From Hetaerina americana (Eukaryota; Arthropoda; Insecta; Odonata; Calopterygidae), in assembly GCA_022747635.1 (NCBI GenBank), contig JAKTNV010000007.1, positions 6,785,997 to 6,849,996 of the forward strand: a DNA stretch of 64,000 nucleotides, given 5' to 3'. Within the stretch, counting starts at the first letter, position 1, and every line of letters starts with the position of its first letter. Shown here piece by piece: positions 10,310-23,640 of the stretch. A program made the translations under genes and the position numbers. The notes below the pieces were generated by a model. It saw only the letters and a list, made by a program, of their open reading frames with translations, was not told where the DNA came from and made no database searches.

Positions 10310-12505
10310 TTAATATCGCGTATCAGTGAACGTAAACATACTTATTATTGTTCCCTGATATTAAGGATGGTGCAACAGGGACCTAAACACCACTTTCAGC
10401 TCAAACATCCGTTATCCACACGGCAAAATCGGAAATCGAAGAAATAAAAAAGTAGATCTGACTTGGCCGGACGAAATATTAAATTTATGGAGATGAGCTT
10501 AACACTTTTTCCAAACTTTTTTATTTAATTTAAGGGCAAAGAAGGTCTGATTCTGATAGTGAGGTATTAAAAATCCATTCTTGCCACGCTGCAGGGAGAA
10601 ACATTTGAGCGAATTCCATCGTCAAGTTTTTACCCTTTCGATAGCAAGATTTAATATGACGGATTGGACCTGGAACCCAGGAAGTGGTTGAAAATGGAGG
10701 CATTCAACCTGGCATTAGAGATCGGGTACGAATATTTTGAATGCAAAAAAGTTGAAACGACTCGGAATCGGTAAATGCCCTTAATTACAAGCGAAAATAC
10801 AGCCCATAAAATGTAATTTCCCTGATTCAGTAAGTTCTTGTACGAAGAGAAAGAGTAATCCCATGAAGAAATATGGTCACTTGAATTCAAATTGTGGAAA
10901 TAAATCAAGACGAAATAACTTTGAACAATATAAAGACCTCACTAAAGAAATTTTTTTTTAAATAAATAACTATAAAGAGGAAAAATTTCCGCCCATTAAT
11001 CAATAATTCCGGAAAGAAAAGGTTTCCAATTATTCCTTCTCCTTTACGCATTACATTCAAAAAGAAAATGTCGTAGAGGAGATAGCAATGAAGGAAGGAA
11101 AGATTTTTTCTTCGCCATTGAAATAAATTATCCTTAATCTCTGCATATATTTCTGTCCTCACCGCAATAGCTGGCTTGGCTAGCCAATTGTTCCGCTGGC
11201 AGCCCTACTAGTGCCCTCAGGGATAAGTACTGATGGTTATTACCTTCTTGAAGAATTCAAGCGAAGAAATTGTTTCTACAAGGCAAATAATACGGTGAAT
11301 ACCTAAAAATATTCAGAGATCACATTTTGTTTCCCGCGACAACTTAAGCAATGGCAAAAACCACACCTAGCCGCACACGCCGTTAGAGTAAAAAAATCAA
11401 ACCACGTGAATCCGTAAGAAGAAACACATTTATGATGATTTACCTAATCAACCTATATGATTTAACTCAGGTTTTTGCTGCAATAAACCAAATTATTAGC
11501 TTTACATAAATAGCTTGGACTAAATTTAGAATGAAATGAAAGCTAATAAAGTAAGAGGGTAAATCAATTTAAAATCTTCAAAGAAAATTGCCTGCGCCGA
11601 GTTTTTCTTCCAACTGAATGAAATTCTCTCAATATTCACCAAGAATCATCCGCCGATGATTCCGACTCCTCGATAATTCAACGTGGAAATTTCGGTGGGT
11701 GGGAAACCAAAGACGAAGATTTGGCTAACGGATTGACTCGGATCAAAGCGAAGCACGCACCCACGTCCCAGCTAAGCGATCAAAGGCGGGATTCGAGAGA
11801 CGGTGCGAGTGAATTCATCTCTGTAACCCGCATCGCTCCGACATTCCCCACTTCCAATTACTCTCAAAGTTGCTTCCCCGGCATCATAGGTTGCTAGGCA
11901 ACCGGTAAAAACTCCCAGATGAACTAGATGATGCCAAGTCATAAGGCGAAGAATCAACTTGCCAACATTTGACTTTTTCATAGTAGAATCAAAGCGATTT
12001 TATTAGCCCAATAAACAATGAAATAATTTATGGGAATTGTTCGTACTTATGCAATGATCAGATGATATTAAGATAAATCAGGGAAGTAAATCTAACATTT
12101 TATCGACGGTCGCAAAGCAGAAATGTTTGCTTCTAAGGCGACAGCAAACTTCGAGTTCAAAAAAACCCTTCCTTATTCGTACAAATTGTGTCGTTTAATT
12201 TCCTTACATCATACGATGATCTTTCAAAAACTACTTATTAAGTCCAAGATATGGCGGTCGTAGTATCGGAAAAGGTGTGATTCTTGGAACCTCATTTCTC
12301 ACTAGACTACTGTTATAGTTGCAGGTATATCCATCACGTGGTAAAAATTTGCACAGTTGGTTGAAGCAACGCACTTTTATTTATTTAGAAAAATGGAAAA
12401 TAGAGTTTCATACTCATTAATCGCTTCTATTTAAAAGGCCTCACGGCATAAGAGATCAAAACCGTGTTGGATGAAATTGAAGGAACATCTGCTCCTGTCT
12501 TTGCA
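10310..12505. other. Unique-looking AT-rich noncoding DNA
   Basis: No transposon signature or credible gene. Minus ORFs at 10651-10908 and 10905-11162 (85 codons each) are Phe/Ser/Asn-rich and unrecognised. A palindromic X-box-like site at 11889-11903 is listed separately. Confidence 0.5.
11889..11903. promoter_or_regulatory. RFX X-box-like palindrome
   Basis: GGTTGCTAGGCAACC is a perfect inverted repeat with a 3-bp centre. It fits the X-box pattern GTTGCY-spacer-RGCAAC bound by RFX transcription factors, known for ciliary genes in animals. It lies in DNA with no recognised transposon. No transcript start or gene is identified next to it, so function is inference. Confidence 0.45.
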
Positions 12506-12559
12506 ACTGTTTACAATAAATAAAATGAGTTTTAACGTGGAAATGCATCCAAAAGTGAT

Positions 12560-13330
12560 AAACATCTTTCGGGACGCCTAGTGAAAGTAACTCTCTCCGA
12601 TATGATTGACAAAATCCGCGACATGGTTTTTATTGATCGACAAATAAAAGTTTTCGGAATAGTTGAGGCCGCGGGCAAATCACAAGGTACATTGTTTTCA
12701 AATTTGCAAATTGGTGAAAATTTGCAAAAACAAAGAAATGGGTGTAAAATATACCTCGGCAACATGGCTGACGCGTTTGCTCTCAGTGGGGAATTACGCA
12801 ATCATGATGTTGATTCGGAGACTGGTTTGAAGCTTTTCCGTCGCAATACTGGCGTCAATGTGGTCGAAACATTCATACTCTAGGAAGAGTCAAAACAGTG
12901 GGTTTTTAAAGCATCCGATAAAGGCGAAGGCGGTGAAATAGGTCGAAATTGGATTCATCTATATCGATTAGTCAATAAATGGAGAGTACTGTGCGTCATC
13001 ATTGCACTGGTTGAGCGAAGAAATCAAAGAAAAAATGTCCTCGTTTGGAATAGAGAAAGTTTCTCTTCCATAAACACAATCCACGGGTACGCAGATGTTT
13101 CAAAGGCGAAAGTCATGGATTTGAAGTTCTCATCGCGTATTAAAATATCCACCATAGGCATCATTTTAGGCTAGAGTTAATTCGCTAACCCTGATGCGTA
13201 TTTTGACGACCTTACGATTTCTAATTTTGTTTTGGCCAGCTTAAGAAATTTGGAGAACTAGGGGGAAAAATTTATCTAGATAAAAGGATATCATGTTGAA
13301 AAATGGAACGAATATACCCAAAGTAATTTG
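12560..13330 (+). pseudogene. Mariner transposase pseudogene, near full length
   Basis: A degenerate transposase can be followed along the plus strand through several frames. Near 12570 it reads SGRLVKVTLSDMIDKIRDM and the HTH segment KVFGIVEAAGKSQGT. Further on comes SETGLKLFRRNTGVNVVETF followed by EESKQWVFKASDKGE, the part around the first catalytic Asp, with the DETWIH motif lost to a stop or deletion. Around 13080 it reads HGYADVSKAKVMDLKFSS, a decayed HDNAPxH region, then NPDAYFDDL and GYHVEKWNEY at the C-terminus. The order and spacing match a roughly 340-residue mariner protein. All three catalytic positions are damaged. The 100-codon frame at 12581-12883 is the longest intact part. 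TIRs were not found. Confidence 0.75.
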
Positions 13331-13416
13331 TTTTTATTTTATCTCAAAGACTTATTCAGCGATCCAAAAAGATGTCATTCTGACTGCATGTTGTAATACG
13401 ACTTTTAGGAGTCATT

Positions 13417-14150
13417 CTAAATATATACACGAATCCTGAAGGTCATTTGAAAGTGGAAAATCTTCGTGAAATTATGCCATGAACGGTAGGCGCCCTGGAA
13501 GGCGTTTTTGGAGACCTCTCCAAAGGTATTGGTCACGGCTGATTGCATCTCTTCTATGGACGGAAAACGGTTTACTATCAGGGTTACTTTAATCCGAGGG
13601 ACCAAAAAGAAGTCTGTGGGGGCGACGTAAGGACAAGAGGGGAGGGGGGTGAGCGGCAGCGTTTGTACCTGGTGTTTGGCTAGGAACTCGCGGACTCGTT
13701 ACGCATTGTGGCAAACACCTATTGCACGAGCTTGGAGCACACTTTCCTCATCGCTAAATCTTCTGTAACAATGCGAAGAACAGCAATAGACGACAAGTTC
13801 AGTCCAATGGCAACCATCTTAATACTCAATCGACGGTCAGATTCCAACATTTGTCAAACTCAAGAGTCGACATTGTTGTTGTTTTTGCTGGTCGACGGCC
13901 GCCCAGAGAGCGTTGTTCGTCGTGAACCTCTTCCCGGCCCTCCTTAAAAGACTTTAACCACCTCTAAACTTGTGAGTGGGACAGAGGAGAGTCCCCGCAG
14001 CCTCATGAATCATTTTGTTAGTCTCTTCAAGAGATTTGTTCAGTTTAGCACAAAACTTAGTAATCGCGTAACGTGTCTCGATCGTCGATTTCGTGACACT
14101 GTCGGCGCGCAGAGGTTTACATCAGCTGACGTCCTGCCGCTCCCACAGCT
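13417..14150 (-). pseudogene. Mariner transposase pseudogene (family M-B, copy 1)
   Basis: The minus strand reads a decayed mariner. N-terminal HTH near 14090-13990 is ITKFCAKLNKSLEETNKMI, then SGRPSTSKNNNNV, then SDRRLSIKMVAIGLNLSS around 13800, and KVCSKLV near 13730. An internal deletion of the catalytic core follows. The C-terminal part (13417-13605) contains FPSIEEMQSAVTNTFGEVSK and QGAYRSWHNFTK. A related copy lies at 36.3-36.9 kb with a better preserved N-terminus. Multiple stops and the missing first two catalytic Asp regions make it non-functional. Confidence 0.8.
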
Positions 14151-16454
14151 TGAAGGGAACTGAGACCGTTTTCATGGCAAAGGCTATCGTCCCTTCCACC
14201 CTCTCCAAGTGGTTCCATCGCACTCCGACCAATAGAAGTGGCGCGGGAAATTCAATTGCATTACTTATAGGCCGCACCCTAGAAAGAATTAATTTCAATG
14301 TACATCCTGCGGCTTATGCCATTTTTTCTACATTTTAAAAATGCGAATTGCCTATGCAGCAGGATGGCGCGCGAGGCAGCAGTAGTTGAATGACTATCAT
14401 CCTAGTAATAATGCAGGGAGACATCGGCGGGCACAAAGGAAAGATGAAGTACTATGATTGCATGCATATGAACTGCGAAATTAGATCTAACACGCGGTCC
14501 AAGAACCACTCTTCCAGTCGATTGGGAGACTCAACCGTCAACCTTTCAACGGTAAACATTAGCGCTTTCCATCCGAGGTAATTTAAAATGACCACACCCT
14601 GGGGTTACATCCGTAATCATTAAACCCATTCGATATGTGACTGATTCTGTATGAATTGGTGCTGAATATTGCATTTTGCTAAGTAATTCGTGTGGACAGA
14701 ATTGAGAATTATATGGTTCGAAACATAAAAATGAAACAGAATCGCTCAAATAATTTGCGATTGACAAAACACGAGAATAAAAATAAATATGTAAGGCTGA
14801 GAAATATCGCGTAAAAATAAAATTTCAAGGCGGGATGAAAGCAGAGAGTGCTTTCTTTTTTTTCAAATACGAGAAGGCACTAAATGTTTATTTGGCAAGC
14901 ACGCTTGTCCATGCCTAAGCGAAAAGCTTCAACGAGATGAAAGAATAGAGATCAACAAAGAGATAAAAGAACTTCGATGAATTGTGAGTGATCTACATTA
15001 TAATTTTTGCTTTTTAAGCAAGTTATTTCATCATTTACGTGTTGTGATTTCAAGTGTGATTCTTTTACCGTAAAGTTAATATGGCCTAAATAATTTTTTT
15101 TGTCCTCAGTTCAGGAGGCTTGAAACACGGAGAGGTCAATACGACTTGTTATTTTTAATACCCTCCCGATGAAAAGAAATTGAATGAATTGAAAGTGATG
15201 AATTACATTATAATTTTTTCACAGTGTATTCGCTGTGATTTTCGTTATATGCACGTGAAAATAGAAGAAGAAATCTGGTGACAAAATATTTCACAGCAAG
15301 TGATTTTCGACGAGATTACAGAAATATGTTTCCACTCGAAGGGTCTCCTAATTTAATCACAAACATTAAAATTGTCAAACTATTAAATAAAATAATTTCA
15401 TCAAAAATATTACTGAAACATCAATGCCTTATAATATGGTATTGTCTGATACCATACACTCTAGCTTTCTAGATATTTCAATAGGCACGACATCACTTAA
15501 TGCCACTACTTTCGTTTCGAAATTCTTATAAATTTAAACGTATTAAACCGATAGGTTTTCTCTAAATCGTCAAATTTTACAACTGGAGTTCTTTGACGAG
15601 AGGAATAGACTTATCGAAATCGTATGAAATGAGACAATGGTGGAAAATTTGAATGGAAATTTGCGTAACTAAGATCGAGGCAGCAAGCTAATTACCGGTT
15701 GTCGCAAATAAATAATGCGACGCCAGAAATTTTCCAATATGGATACGGATATTTTGCTATCTTACGTTTCGATAACATGAATCGAGTAGCCACTTTTTAA
15801 TCGTACCCTGAATCTATGTGAAAGACGGAATTCATACCCCTGAAGGAGCAGCAAAGCGGGAACTGTTGGCTCCCAGAGAACACCGTTATCCGTGCATGGC
15901 GAGACAGTTTGATGGCCAGAACACCCACCGTGTCCTTGATCCCTTTCCAGCGCCGGGATTAAAGACTCCGTTCACATGGTCATGGGGAAGTGCGCCCGAC
16001 GCGAAAGGGCCGGAAAATCCCCGGATCCGCCCACTCCGCCCTTTACAGGTCGTTCGAAAGGGGAGTCGTGAAAATGGAATCAGTCAATCAATGAAGTTAC
16101 GAAGGGAATGGCAGATCCGAGAGAGAGGTTTATTTTTATCGTACAAATGAATGAATACGTTTGTTTGACGTGCACAAACCTTATAGAACGAACGGAAATG
16201 TAAGAATGGGTTTTCATATTTTATTGCTTATACCATGTATCACGTGATGGTTTAAAAACACAATTTCTACTGACAAAAGGGTTTTTGTGCATTATTCCAC
16301 CCACTATGGATATGACCTTTACTGTCTGGCATCAATTCATAATGTCTCCCTTAGCATTTAAACTTCGTATTCAACGCTGCCTAAGAATTAATGACAGACT
16401 ACGGAAGACTATTATTAAATGTACGTTTTTGTTGCTTGCTTTATCAAAACGTTT
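14151..16454. other. Noncoding DNA, nothing firm
   Basis: Mostly AT-rich. Around 14975-15260 two stretches share a diverged pattern (AGTGAT..TACATTATAATTTTT), perhaps an old duplication. A 110-codon plus frame at 15818-16150 in a GC-richer patch has no recognisable domain and is not called a gene. Confidence 0.45.
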
Positions 16455-16668
16455 TGTAAGGTGTAGATTGAGTGTTTGCATGTGTGTGGGGTGTAAGTGT
16501 TCATGCATGAATTTATGCCAAGTTTTTTTTTTTTGGATATATGATTTTGTGGTTATTGCATGCGGTTTTTTTTCTCTTTCTTTTCTAAATTACGGGTGGT
16601 GTCCTAACACCCCCCGCCACACGCCCTTGCGGCGGCTTGCGGGGTATTAAATAGATGTAGATAGATGA
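16455..16668 (+). mobile_element. LINE 3' UTR tail (CR1/L2-like)
   Basis: Shows the family 3' end: a T-rich GCATGCGGTTTTTTTT region, ACGGGTGGTGTCCTAACACC, the hairpin block CCGCCACACGCCCTTGCGG and a GATGTAGATAGATG tail at 16650-16668. No coding sequence is attached. The start is approximate because the upstream part of the 3' UTR is diverged. Confidence 0.8.
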
Positions 16669-16683
16669 ACGTTTTCCATAGAC

Positions 16684-16760
16684 CGAGGTAGCCCATTGAG
16701 TAGAGCCCGACGCTTCTGCCCCGAGTTCGATTCCGATTTACTTCGTTGGGCACGAGACAC
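16684..16760 (+). mobile_element. tRNA-like SINE head, weak
   Basis: Lies directly after the LINE tail. It contains an A-box-like GGTAGCCCATTGAGTAGAG and a B-box-like GAGTTCGATTCCG at about 16724, with A-to-B spacing as in tRNA-derived SINEs. No cloverleaf was worked out and no second copy was found in the window, so the call is tentative. Confidence 0.35.
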
Positions 16761-19700
16761 CTGCGCATTCCTGCTTTTTAGAAAAGTCCGATTTTCTGTT
16801 TTTTTATCGACGCACATTCTACTAGTACCAAGACAAAGAAACACGTGCACAAATTCATTTTATAATTGTTTTATTTGGTCCATTCGAATGGAGTTAGTAA
16901 ATCACCATGATACTTCGTACCCCGCCTCGGCTAATGAGGACTTTTGCCCCTCATCGTAACAGGCACACGGCGAAGAGAGAGAGAGAGAGAGAGGGGAGGA
17001 AACAATAGGGACAAGGGGGCGCCTCGGGGATCTGTACACACTATCTGGTGAATGTCGCACCTGCGCGTCTACGCCTCGATACCGACGAAATTGCCGAGGA
17101 GAGGGAAGAGACACCAGGCGAGGGGGGGGAGATACAGAGAGAGAGAGAGAATAAAGGGTTTCCGGTCTTGGGCATGCGACGGCATTTCCTTGAAAAACGT
17201 CGGCCGTGGTGGGAGGACCAATATCGTTTGAGAGCACGCCTTTACCCTCCAGGCAAATGGACGCCGCTTGAATTGCCGTCGGTCGATGAACAACGCCGCG
17301 GGGAGGAAGAAGTGCAGCGATGCGGGGGAGAGGGGGGCAATTCAGGGAGCGAGGGCAGCGGGCGGAATGGCCAAACACACGCACGTGTTGTGACGCAGTG
17401 CGTCCGATTGCGATAGACTAGAGAAGAAGAGACGGTGGGCTTAACTCCGCTCCATTGACGCATTTAACTGGGCATCTTCACACATACCCTGGACACCTTC
17501 ATAGCTGAACATCAAGCTAAATGGGAGGTGATCTTAAGAGAGGAAAAAGAGGGAGAGAGAGAGAATAACTCACATATATAAATATTCATCATCTTTGTCA
17601 CTACGCAAAAACCATTAGCGTATATTATGATATAATCCCGACTCGGCGATAGGGTCGTAGCGATGCAGGACAACGAGGACTAAGCGGTAAATCGCTTGAG
17701 GAGAAGGGATTTCATCAAAGCGTGAGAGAGGACGGGAGATGGCGCCGGCCCCTTACTTTGTCTCGGCCGCGGTGCACCTCGAGAGACAAGAACAAAGCAG
17801 GGTGCCGGGGCAAGGGAAACACGACCAGCGAGAGGGTGAGAGGTGAGCTATAAGACAAGGCTTTTAAATTAAAGGAGATGAGACAGTGGGTTGATTGACT
17901 GTCACCACCCGAACCACAATTATCCCACAACTCAATCCGAAAATTCACCCTCCTTTGCCCCGCCTCGACCAATTTGATCAAATGCCATTCAAAAACCATT
18001 TCATTTGAGGCTCCGTCCCCAAGAAATGAAAAAAATTAATGACGTTTCTTATTTTATTGCTTCAATCATGAGATACTTATGGGAAAAACAAATTTTAATC
18101 GGCTTTTCTGCGAATGTTTCAAGAACTCAGCGAGACGTTTGCCAAGAGAATAGTAATTAATGCTACAGGTCGCCATTCTATTGCGTAAATGAACTAAATG
18201 GACTGCAAGTCGCTCTAAATATTAACAGTACATCTAGATCAAGTTCTTCACTCCAAGGCAATCAGAATAAACCGTGATTTGATTAAACAAATCCACTTAT
18301 GTCACAACACGTCATTGATAACCAAGATTTCCTGATGGTTCCTCTGACAGAGATCGACTGGTATTTTCCCTGAAAAAATATATTGAATTAATTACTAGAG
18401 TTTTGTGAAACAGAAAATAAGAACAGAATGGAAACAGTAATTTTAACTAAAATCGATCATCTAATTCAATATCTCCATCTAGATTGTCTGAGTTTCATTA
18501 ATGTGTCGTTTGAATGAAATGTTCAGCCTTCAATTCACCGAGAAATTGTTTGAATTCGAATACTATTTTGACTTGTTTGTATTTTTTCCTGCTACGCTTA
18601 AGTGCGTCATACGAAGGAACTTCACACTTGGGAACTTGAACGCCATTGGATTTACGGCTCATTTATCATTTTCATGAAGAGAAAATGAGATTCATTTTTT
18701 GGCCGCTTATTTTTCTAAAACTCATTTAAGGCTGGGCCTATATTAGAGTGAATAGATCATAGATATATCATAGGAGAGATAATAATGTAAAGTTAGGGAC
18801 ACATCTAATCCCTTATAAGGAAAAAATGTTAATTGTATATTCTCAATCTATTGCTCCTCGTTCCTAAACTCTTCCTGATCCTTCCCTTTTTCCTTCCATT
18901 TGTACGTGATTCTTCACTTGATATCGAGTGCGGGAAATCATCACCTGTCTCTAAAAGATAATTAGACGGATGGAGTTTTGCAAGTTTCCTGTAATTAACG
19001 TTTCGAAAGTCGCCATTACCTTATTTTCCGCATTAATGGAGCCCATCATCGGAAATTGCGTTTCCCGTTTAACAGCACTTCCACCAAATGATTAAAAATT
19101 CTGTGAGATGAGGGGTTGGTTGGTCAAGGGGGCGGTGTGTAATGACACAACGCACGCGCACATGGATTTGTCTCGAGGATTCATGGCCTTCGCTGTTAGG
19201 TATTGATGTGCGAAGGAAAAAGACATCAATGGCGGTCATCATTAGTATTCTTGTTTGAGGAGGAATTTCAACTGACCGCAGCAAGTCGAGTAATTGTTAT
19301 GTATCGTCAATTAGGGATTGAAGGGGCGTGAGCTTAAGTCGAAAAAATGATGACTTAAGGATGTTTAAATCCGTCCTATGGGAGGATTGGTGCTTTAAAC
19401 AATAAGGCGACCGAGGACGTTGTCCTAGTGGATTTTAGGGAATAAGTAAACGTGCGAGCCTTTGAAATTTACGGGGAAATAGTGGTAACAACGGTGGGTG
19501 AGGGACTTCCGCTCGGTCCTTGTGTATTTAAGAAGAGAATGTTGGATTGTAATTGTGGGTTCTGAAAGGGGAGATTAGTAGGACTGAGGTCGCTCTGTTA
19601 GCCTCAGTACTTCGGTTTGGCGCGTAATCGGTTTTACTGAGTCCAGCGAAGGTAGAGTCCTTGTCTGTCGACGTAATTACGACGTCGCGGGATCTTAATG

Positions 19701-21434
19701 TGTGTAGGACTTGTGTTTAGAAGTTAGAGACGTTATTTGGTGGATCAAAGGATCATAGCAACGCAATGTCGGATATTTTGTTTAAAAAATAAGTCGGTAA
19801 TTATTTTGACAGGGTGGCCTGATCGAAGTAGTGTTAGTTCCTATTGATTACATCATTAATGTGGAAGGTTTTGGACGACTTTTGGAGGCATTTCCCTGAA
19901 TGCGTGCCAGCGCAGGTTGTGGTATATATATAAAGCGTTAGTGATCATGTATTGCCAAAAATCCTGTCCTAAATTCATTTACTCAATGCTGCTAAACACG
20001 CTTTTAAACTTCAAAATTTCGCATTGAGGTCGTTTTCGATTCAAAAGAAACAAGAGAGTAGAGTAAATCGACAACAACAATGGTCGTTTAAAGAATGGCT
20101 TCGCCATTTTACAATTTACAAAAATTTCATCCCTCTGCATGGCATTTGAAGCGAATGCGAGGGAGTTTTTGTCCACTTTAATTCACGCAAAGCCTCCGGA
20201 AGAGCAGAAATCTTCAACCCCATCCAACGCCGTACATTTCCACGCCCTCTACGAGAGACGGTGAGATTCCTGACCCAGGAATAACTTTGCTGGGGCGTCC
20301 GCCTGACCTCCCGACCAAATGCGCCTCACGCCAGTCTCCGGAAAAATATCTTCCGCGATACCTTCGCGAACACTCTCCCTTGCTATCGCACTCGCACGCC
20401 CTGTGGTCACCGAGGCCATTTTGGTCGCCCTCAGCCTCCGGGGCTTAGTGAACTTCAATGCTCCTGCGGTGATGCCGAATTAAAGAGACTCGCCTTCCTG
20501 GAATATGAATACTCGGGCGCACGTTCGGATGGAGATGTTAAGGAGGGGTTTTATTCTGTATTAGGTCTGGAATCCGATAAATTGTGAGCATTTGCGTCCC
20601 TGCTCAGATGGATTTCAGTGTTAAATTCAACAAAAACAGAATTATGATGCTGTACGGTTGGTTAAAATTAGCGCGAATTCACAGAAAGTGTCGCGTCAGG
20701 TATTTAGGTCTAGGTCTTCTTACCCGGCAAGCACCCCAAAGAGATGGACAGCCACAGGTGATGTTGTGTTGTCACTAATCATGAGAGTAAGATTGGTCAC
20801 TAATGGCATTTGGAAAGTTCTAACTGTCGCAAGCAATATTTACCACTATTTCTGTCACGAATTGTGGACGAGGAAAAAAATGATTCCTTAATGTCGATCG
20901 GTTCGGCTGTCAATTTTCTTTAATTTCTCACCGTACTCTCGACGATCGATTAATGAAATATTGAAATACAAAGGGTACAAACGTGTCAAGTATTCGATCA
21001 TTAAATATTACCCTCCACTAACTTGCAATTGGCAAATTTCTTGGAAAAGCTGGTGATTGAACAACACTACCAGTGATGGAGTCAGCAACTGTCAAGGTAA
21101 AATGCAAATGTGGAGAGCGCTCTACAAAAGGGAATTTTCCTCCACTCAGTCCTGCCAGGCCCAGTTATCTCTGCGTCTGGTTTTGGCCGTTGCGTTGTTA
21201 GAGTTACTCGCTTGATCAGTAGAGCGAGAAGTTCATCAAATGCAGTCGAAGTTTTGAATTACACACCTTTCCTTAAAAAGCAATAAAAAATATTTAGGTT
21301 ATATTGAAGCACAAAATATCGTAAGACTCGTATTTCACTTAGAGGCGCAGAAATCTGTTGTAAATAATTCTGGATTGTTCGTTATTTATTGTATAACAGA
21401 GGTTGAATAAGATATGCTGGTACATACAATTTTC
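16761..21434. other. Noncoding DNA with GA-rich islands
   Basis: A GC/GA-rich island (about 16975-17470) has (GA)n runs near 16977-16993 and 17137-17151 and overlapping ORFs on both strands (122 and 160 codons). These are Arg/Glu- or Pro/Ser-rich and give no domain. A similar island lies at 17540-17850. The rest (18000-21430) is mostly AT-rich and unique-looking, without recognisable mobile elements or genes. Confidence 0.5.
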
Positions 21435-21495
21435 CCCTGCCAAATGATCCCATGGCAGCAGAAAGGGTTTTACATAGATGTAGATTAGATCAGCT
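21435..21495 (+). mobile_element. Possible diverged LINE 3' tail
   Basis: TTTTCCCCTGCCA..ATGGCAG..AGGGTTTTACATAGATGTAGATTAGATC resembles the order CCCCTGCCAC..hairpin..GATGTA repeat of the LINE tails elsewhere, but the GC-rich block is poorly conserved. Confidence 0.35.
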
Positions 21496-23640
21496 ACATG
21501 TATGAACTTAAGTCGCATAAATTAATTAAATGCCGGAAGTTCTTTAAAGAACAATTTTCACAGTTTCACATCTGTTTATAATTATTCTAATTACTCCATA
21601 TATCCCTAAATTAACGGACTGAATGATAACCATAAGTTGATTGAAAATTCTTAGTAAAAATAATGAAGTTCACTGCACCAGCCTCCTTTCACCCCTGTCA
21701 GCAACTGCGTCATCCTTCGCGAGACAGTTTGAAACCACAAGGGGTAACGATATCCTCCAATGACCCTGTCTGATCGCATCTCTACGTCTCTTTTCAAGAG
21801 AAATGTTGCAATTTCTTGCCGCGCATTTAATGCAGGGTTCAGTGGAAAATGTCATGTTTTTAGTCGTTCTATTTTCCACAATGCGTTCCATTTATGCCGG
21901 GTGAGGTAGGCCATTCAACGAGTGTGCAGTGATCATTTTTTTAATTCACACAAACGCTAAAAATCGCGGAACTCTAATTGTAACAGTTTCCTTTACTATT
22001 AGAATGTCAAGTAGTTGTTTTGGTCTCTATTGATTTTTACCTCCACCAGCAAATTTCAAAAACATTCGACGATAAATTGAAAATAATGGCAAAAAAGTAA
22101 CAGCGTGTTGCCGTGTACTGTGGCAAAATTATATTTCAAAGCAGACCAAAAAATATGCCAAACTCGAGATTTATTCATTGCAATTTCTTAGCATGATCTC
22201 AAATCTTTACATGCCGTTTTCAGTTGCGATTACGACTTCGGGAAATGGCGTCGCTCCACGCTCAAATCAAAATGACTCACAATGGAAAGGAGAGAGAACT
22301 AGACGGACTTATCTGAATATTTACGAAATGGGAAAGAAATAAACTGGAAATATTTTTGAACACATCCATTTGAAGTTTTTTAATGAATTGGAAAATTTAA
22401 ATTTGGGAGGCTAATGGAGAGAGATTTTGGTATCCCATTAGGATGTCTTGTAGCTCATGAAAAACATTGGCTCATATGGAAGTCCTCGTAAATAATTTTT
22501 ATTACATATAGTTGAGACGGCGACAGCCTAGTGCCTATGGAACTTTTTCCCTTCGTCGGTAAATTCATTTTAACTCCTCCGGTAATATGTATCGTGGTCT
22601 TCAATTATTTTACGGAGCGTTCAACATATTTGTTTTAGTATTAGGTCTAGGGAATGGTTGGGTCATAGTTTTGAATCTCTGAGCTCCACTAACACTCGTG
22701 ACCTTTCCATTTCACTCCCTCTTCATTACTGGTTTCCCCATCGGCTTGGAATTTCCTGTCTGCCACAACTGCACTCGCGTTATCTTCAAGCGGTTACTCC
22801 AAAACTTACGGATAGATTACTAAAGCTTACCCAACCATTGTCCACTATATTAGAAATATTGGTACATTTACTATACAACTTTGAAGATATGAAATTAATA
22901 AGATGCAGCGACATTAGTTCGAATAAAATATTATTCACGATTAACATCAGATTTATTTGAATCACAAAGGAAAAAAAATCGCCCAACAGATGTTATGCTG
23001 CCTCATTTGCATATAATAAAGTCGTAAGCCAGCCATTGAAGATTCTTATTCAACTGGAATACAGTATCTTCAAATTCCATAAAAGCTTTGAAAGTGCACT
23101 CCGTTGTGGCATTTCAATATGATGTTTATTTTGAACGAACATGAATACTCGCACTTGAATCTTAAGTTCATTTGCGGCGAAAAAAAACAAGCCGAATTTC
23201 GCACAAATGTCAGGCATTCTCAATTTCGTAAAACTATAAGATACATAAAAGATAGCATTAGGGGAGGTCCAGCATCACCTTCGAAAAAACTTCAAGTTGG
23301 TTAATGTGCCTTTTTAAAGAAAAAAGTCAATATGATTGAGTGCGTCGTGAGAGCCAAATTTCATTCTCATATTGAATCGTCCCGTCGCAAAGGATTTTGA
23401 AAGTTAGGTGTCGATCTTGAAGAGCAACACACCGTGACATACTGCAATGAATATATCAACAACATTTGTGGACTTCAACACGCCGAGGTCGGTAAAAAAC
23501 AATAAACACTTGGCACGGGCATTGATCATTCTTATTTTCAGTAAGCTGTGATTTCGGATTAAAGTGAGCATGCCTATAATCCGCACCGTGTTCAGATGCA
23601 AGCAGGGCATTAAGGGGAACGAGGGAGATTCTAGCGGACG
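21496..23640. other. AT-rich noncoding DNA
   Basis: No transposon signature. A 100-codon plus frame at 22658-22960 and a 73-codon minus frame at 21670-21891 (with a CIKCAARNC stretch) were examined and not recognised. Confidence 0.45.

Noticed and set aside
16902..17416. Overlapping ORFs of 160 (minus) and 122 (plus) codons
   Set aside because: They lie in a GA/GC-rich island; both strands are open because stop codons are rare there. Translations are Pro/Ser/Arg- or Glu/Arg-rich without domain patterns.
19500..19790. Possible solo LTR or promoter (TATTTAAG at 19527, TTACTGAG further on)
   Set aside because: No TG..CA ends, target duplication, primer-binding site or second LTR could be found.
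22658..22960. 100-codon plus ORF with Leu/Ser-rich translation
   Set aside because: No known domain; the opposite strand is also open over part of it; isolated from any recognised element.
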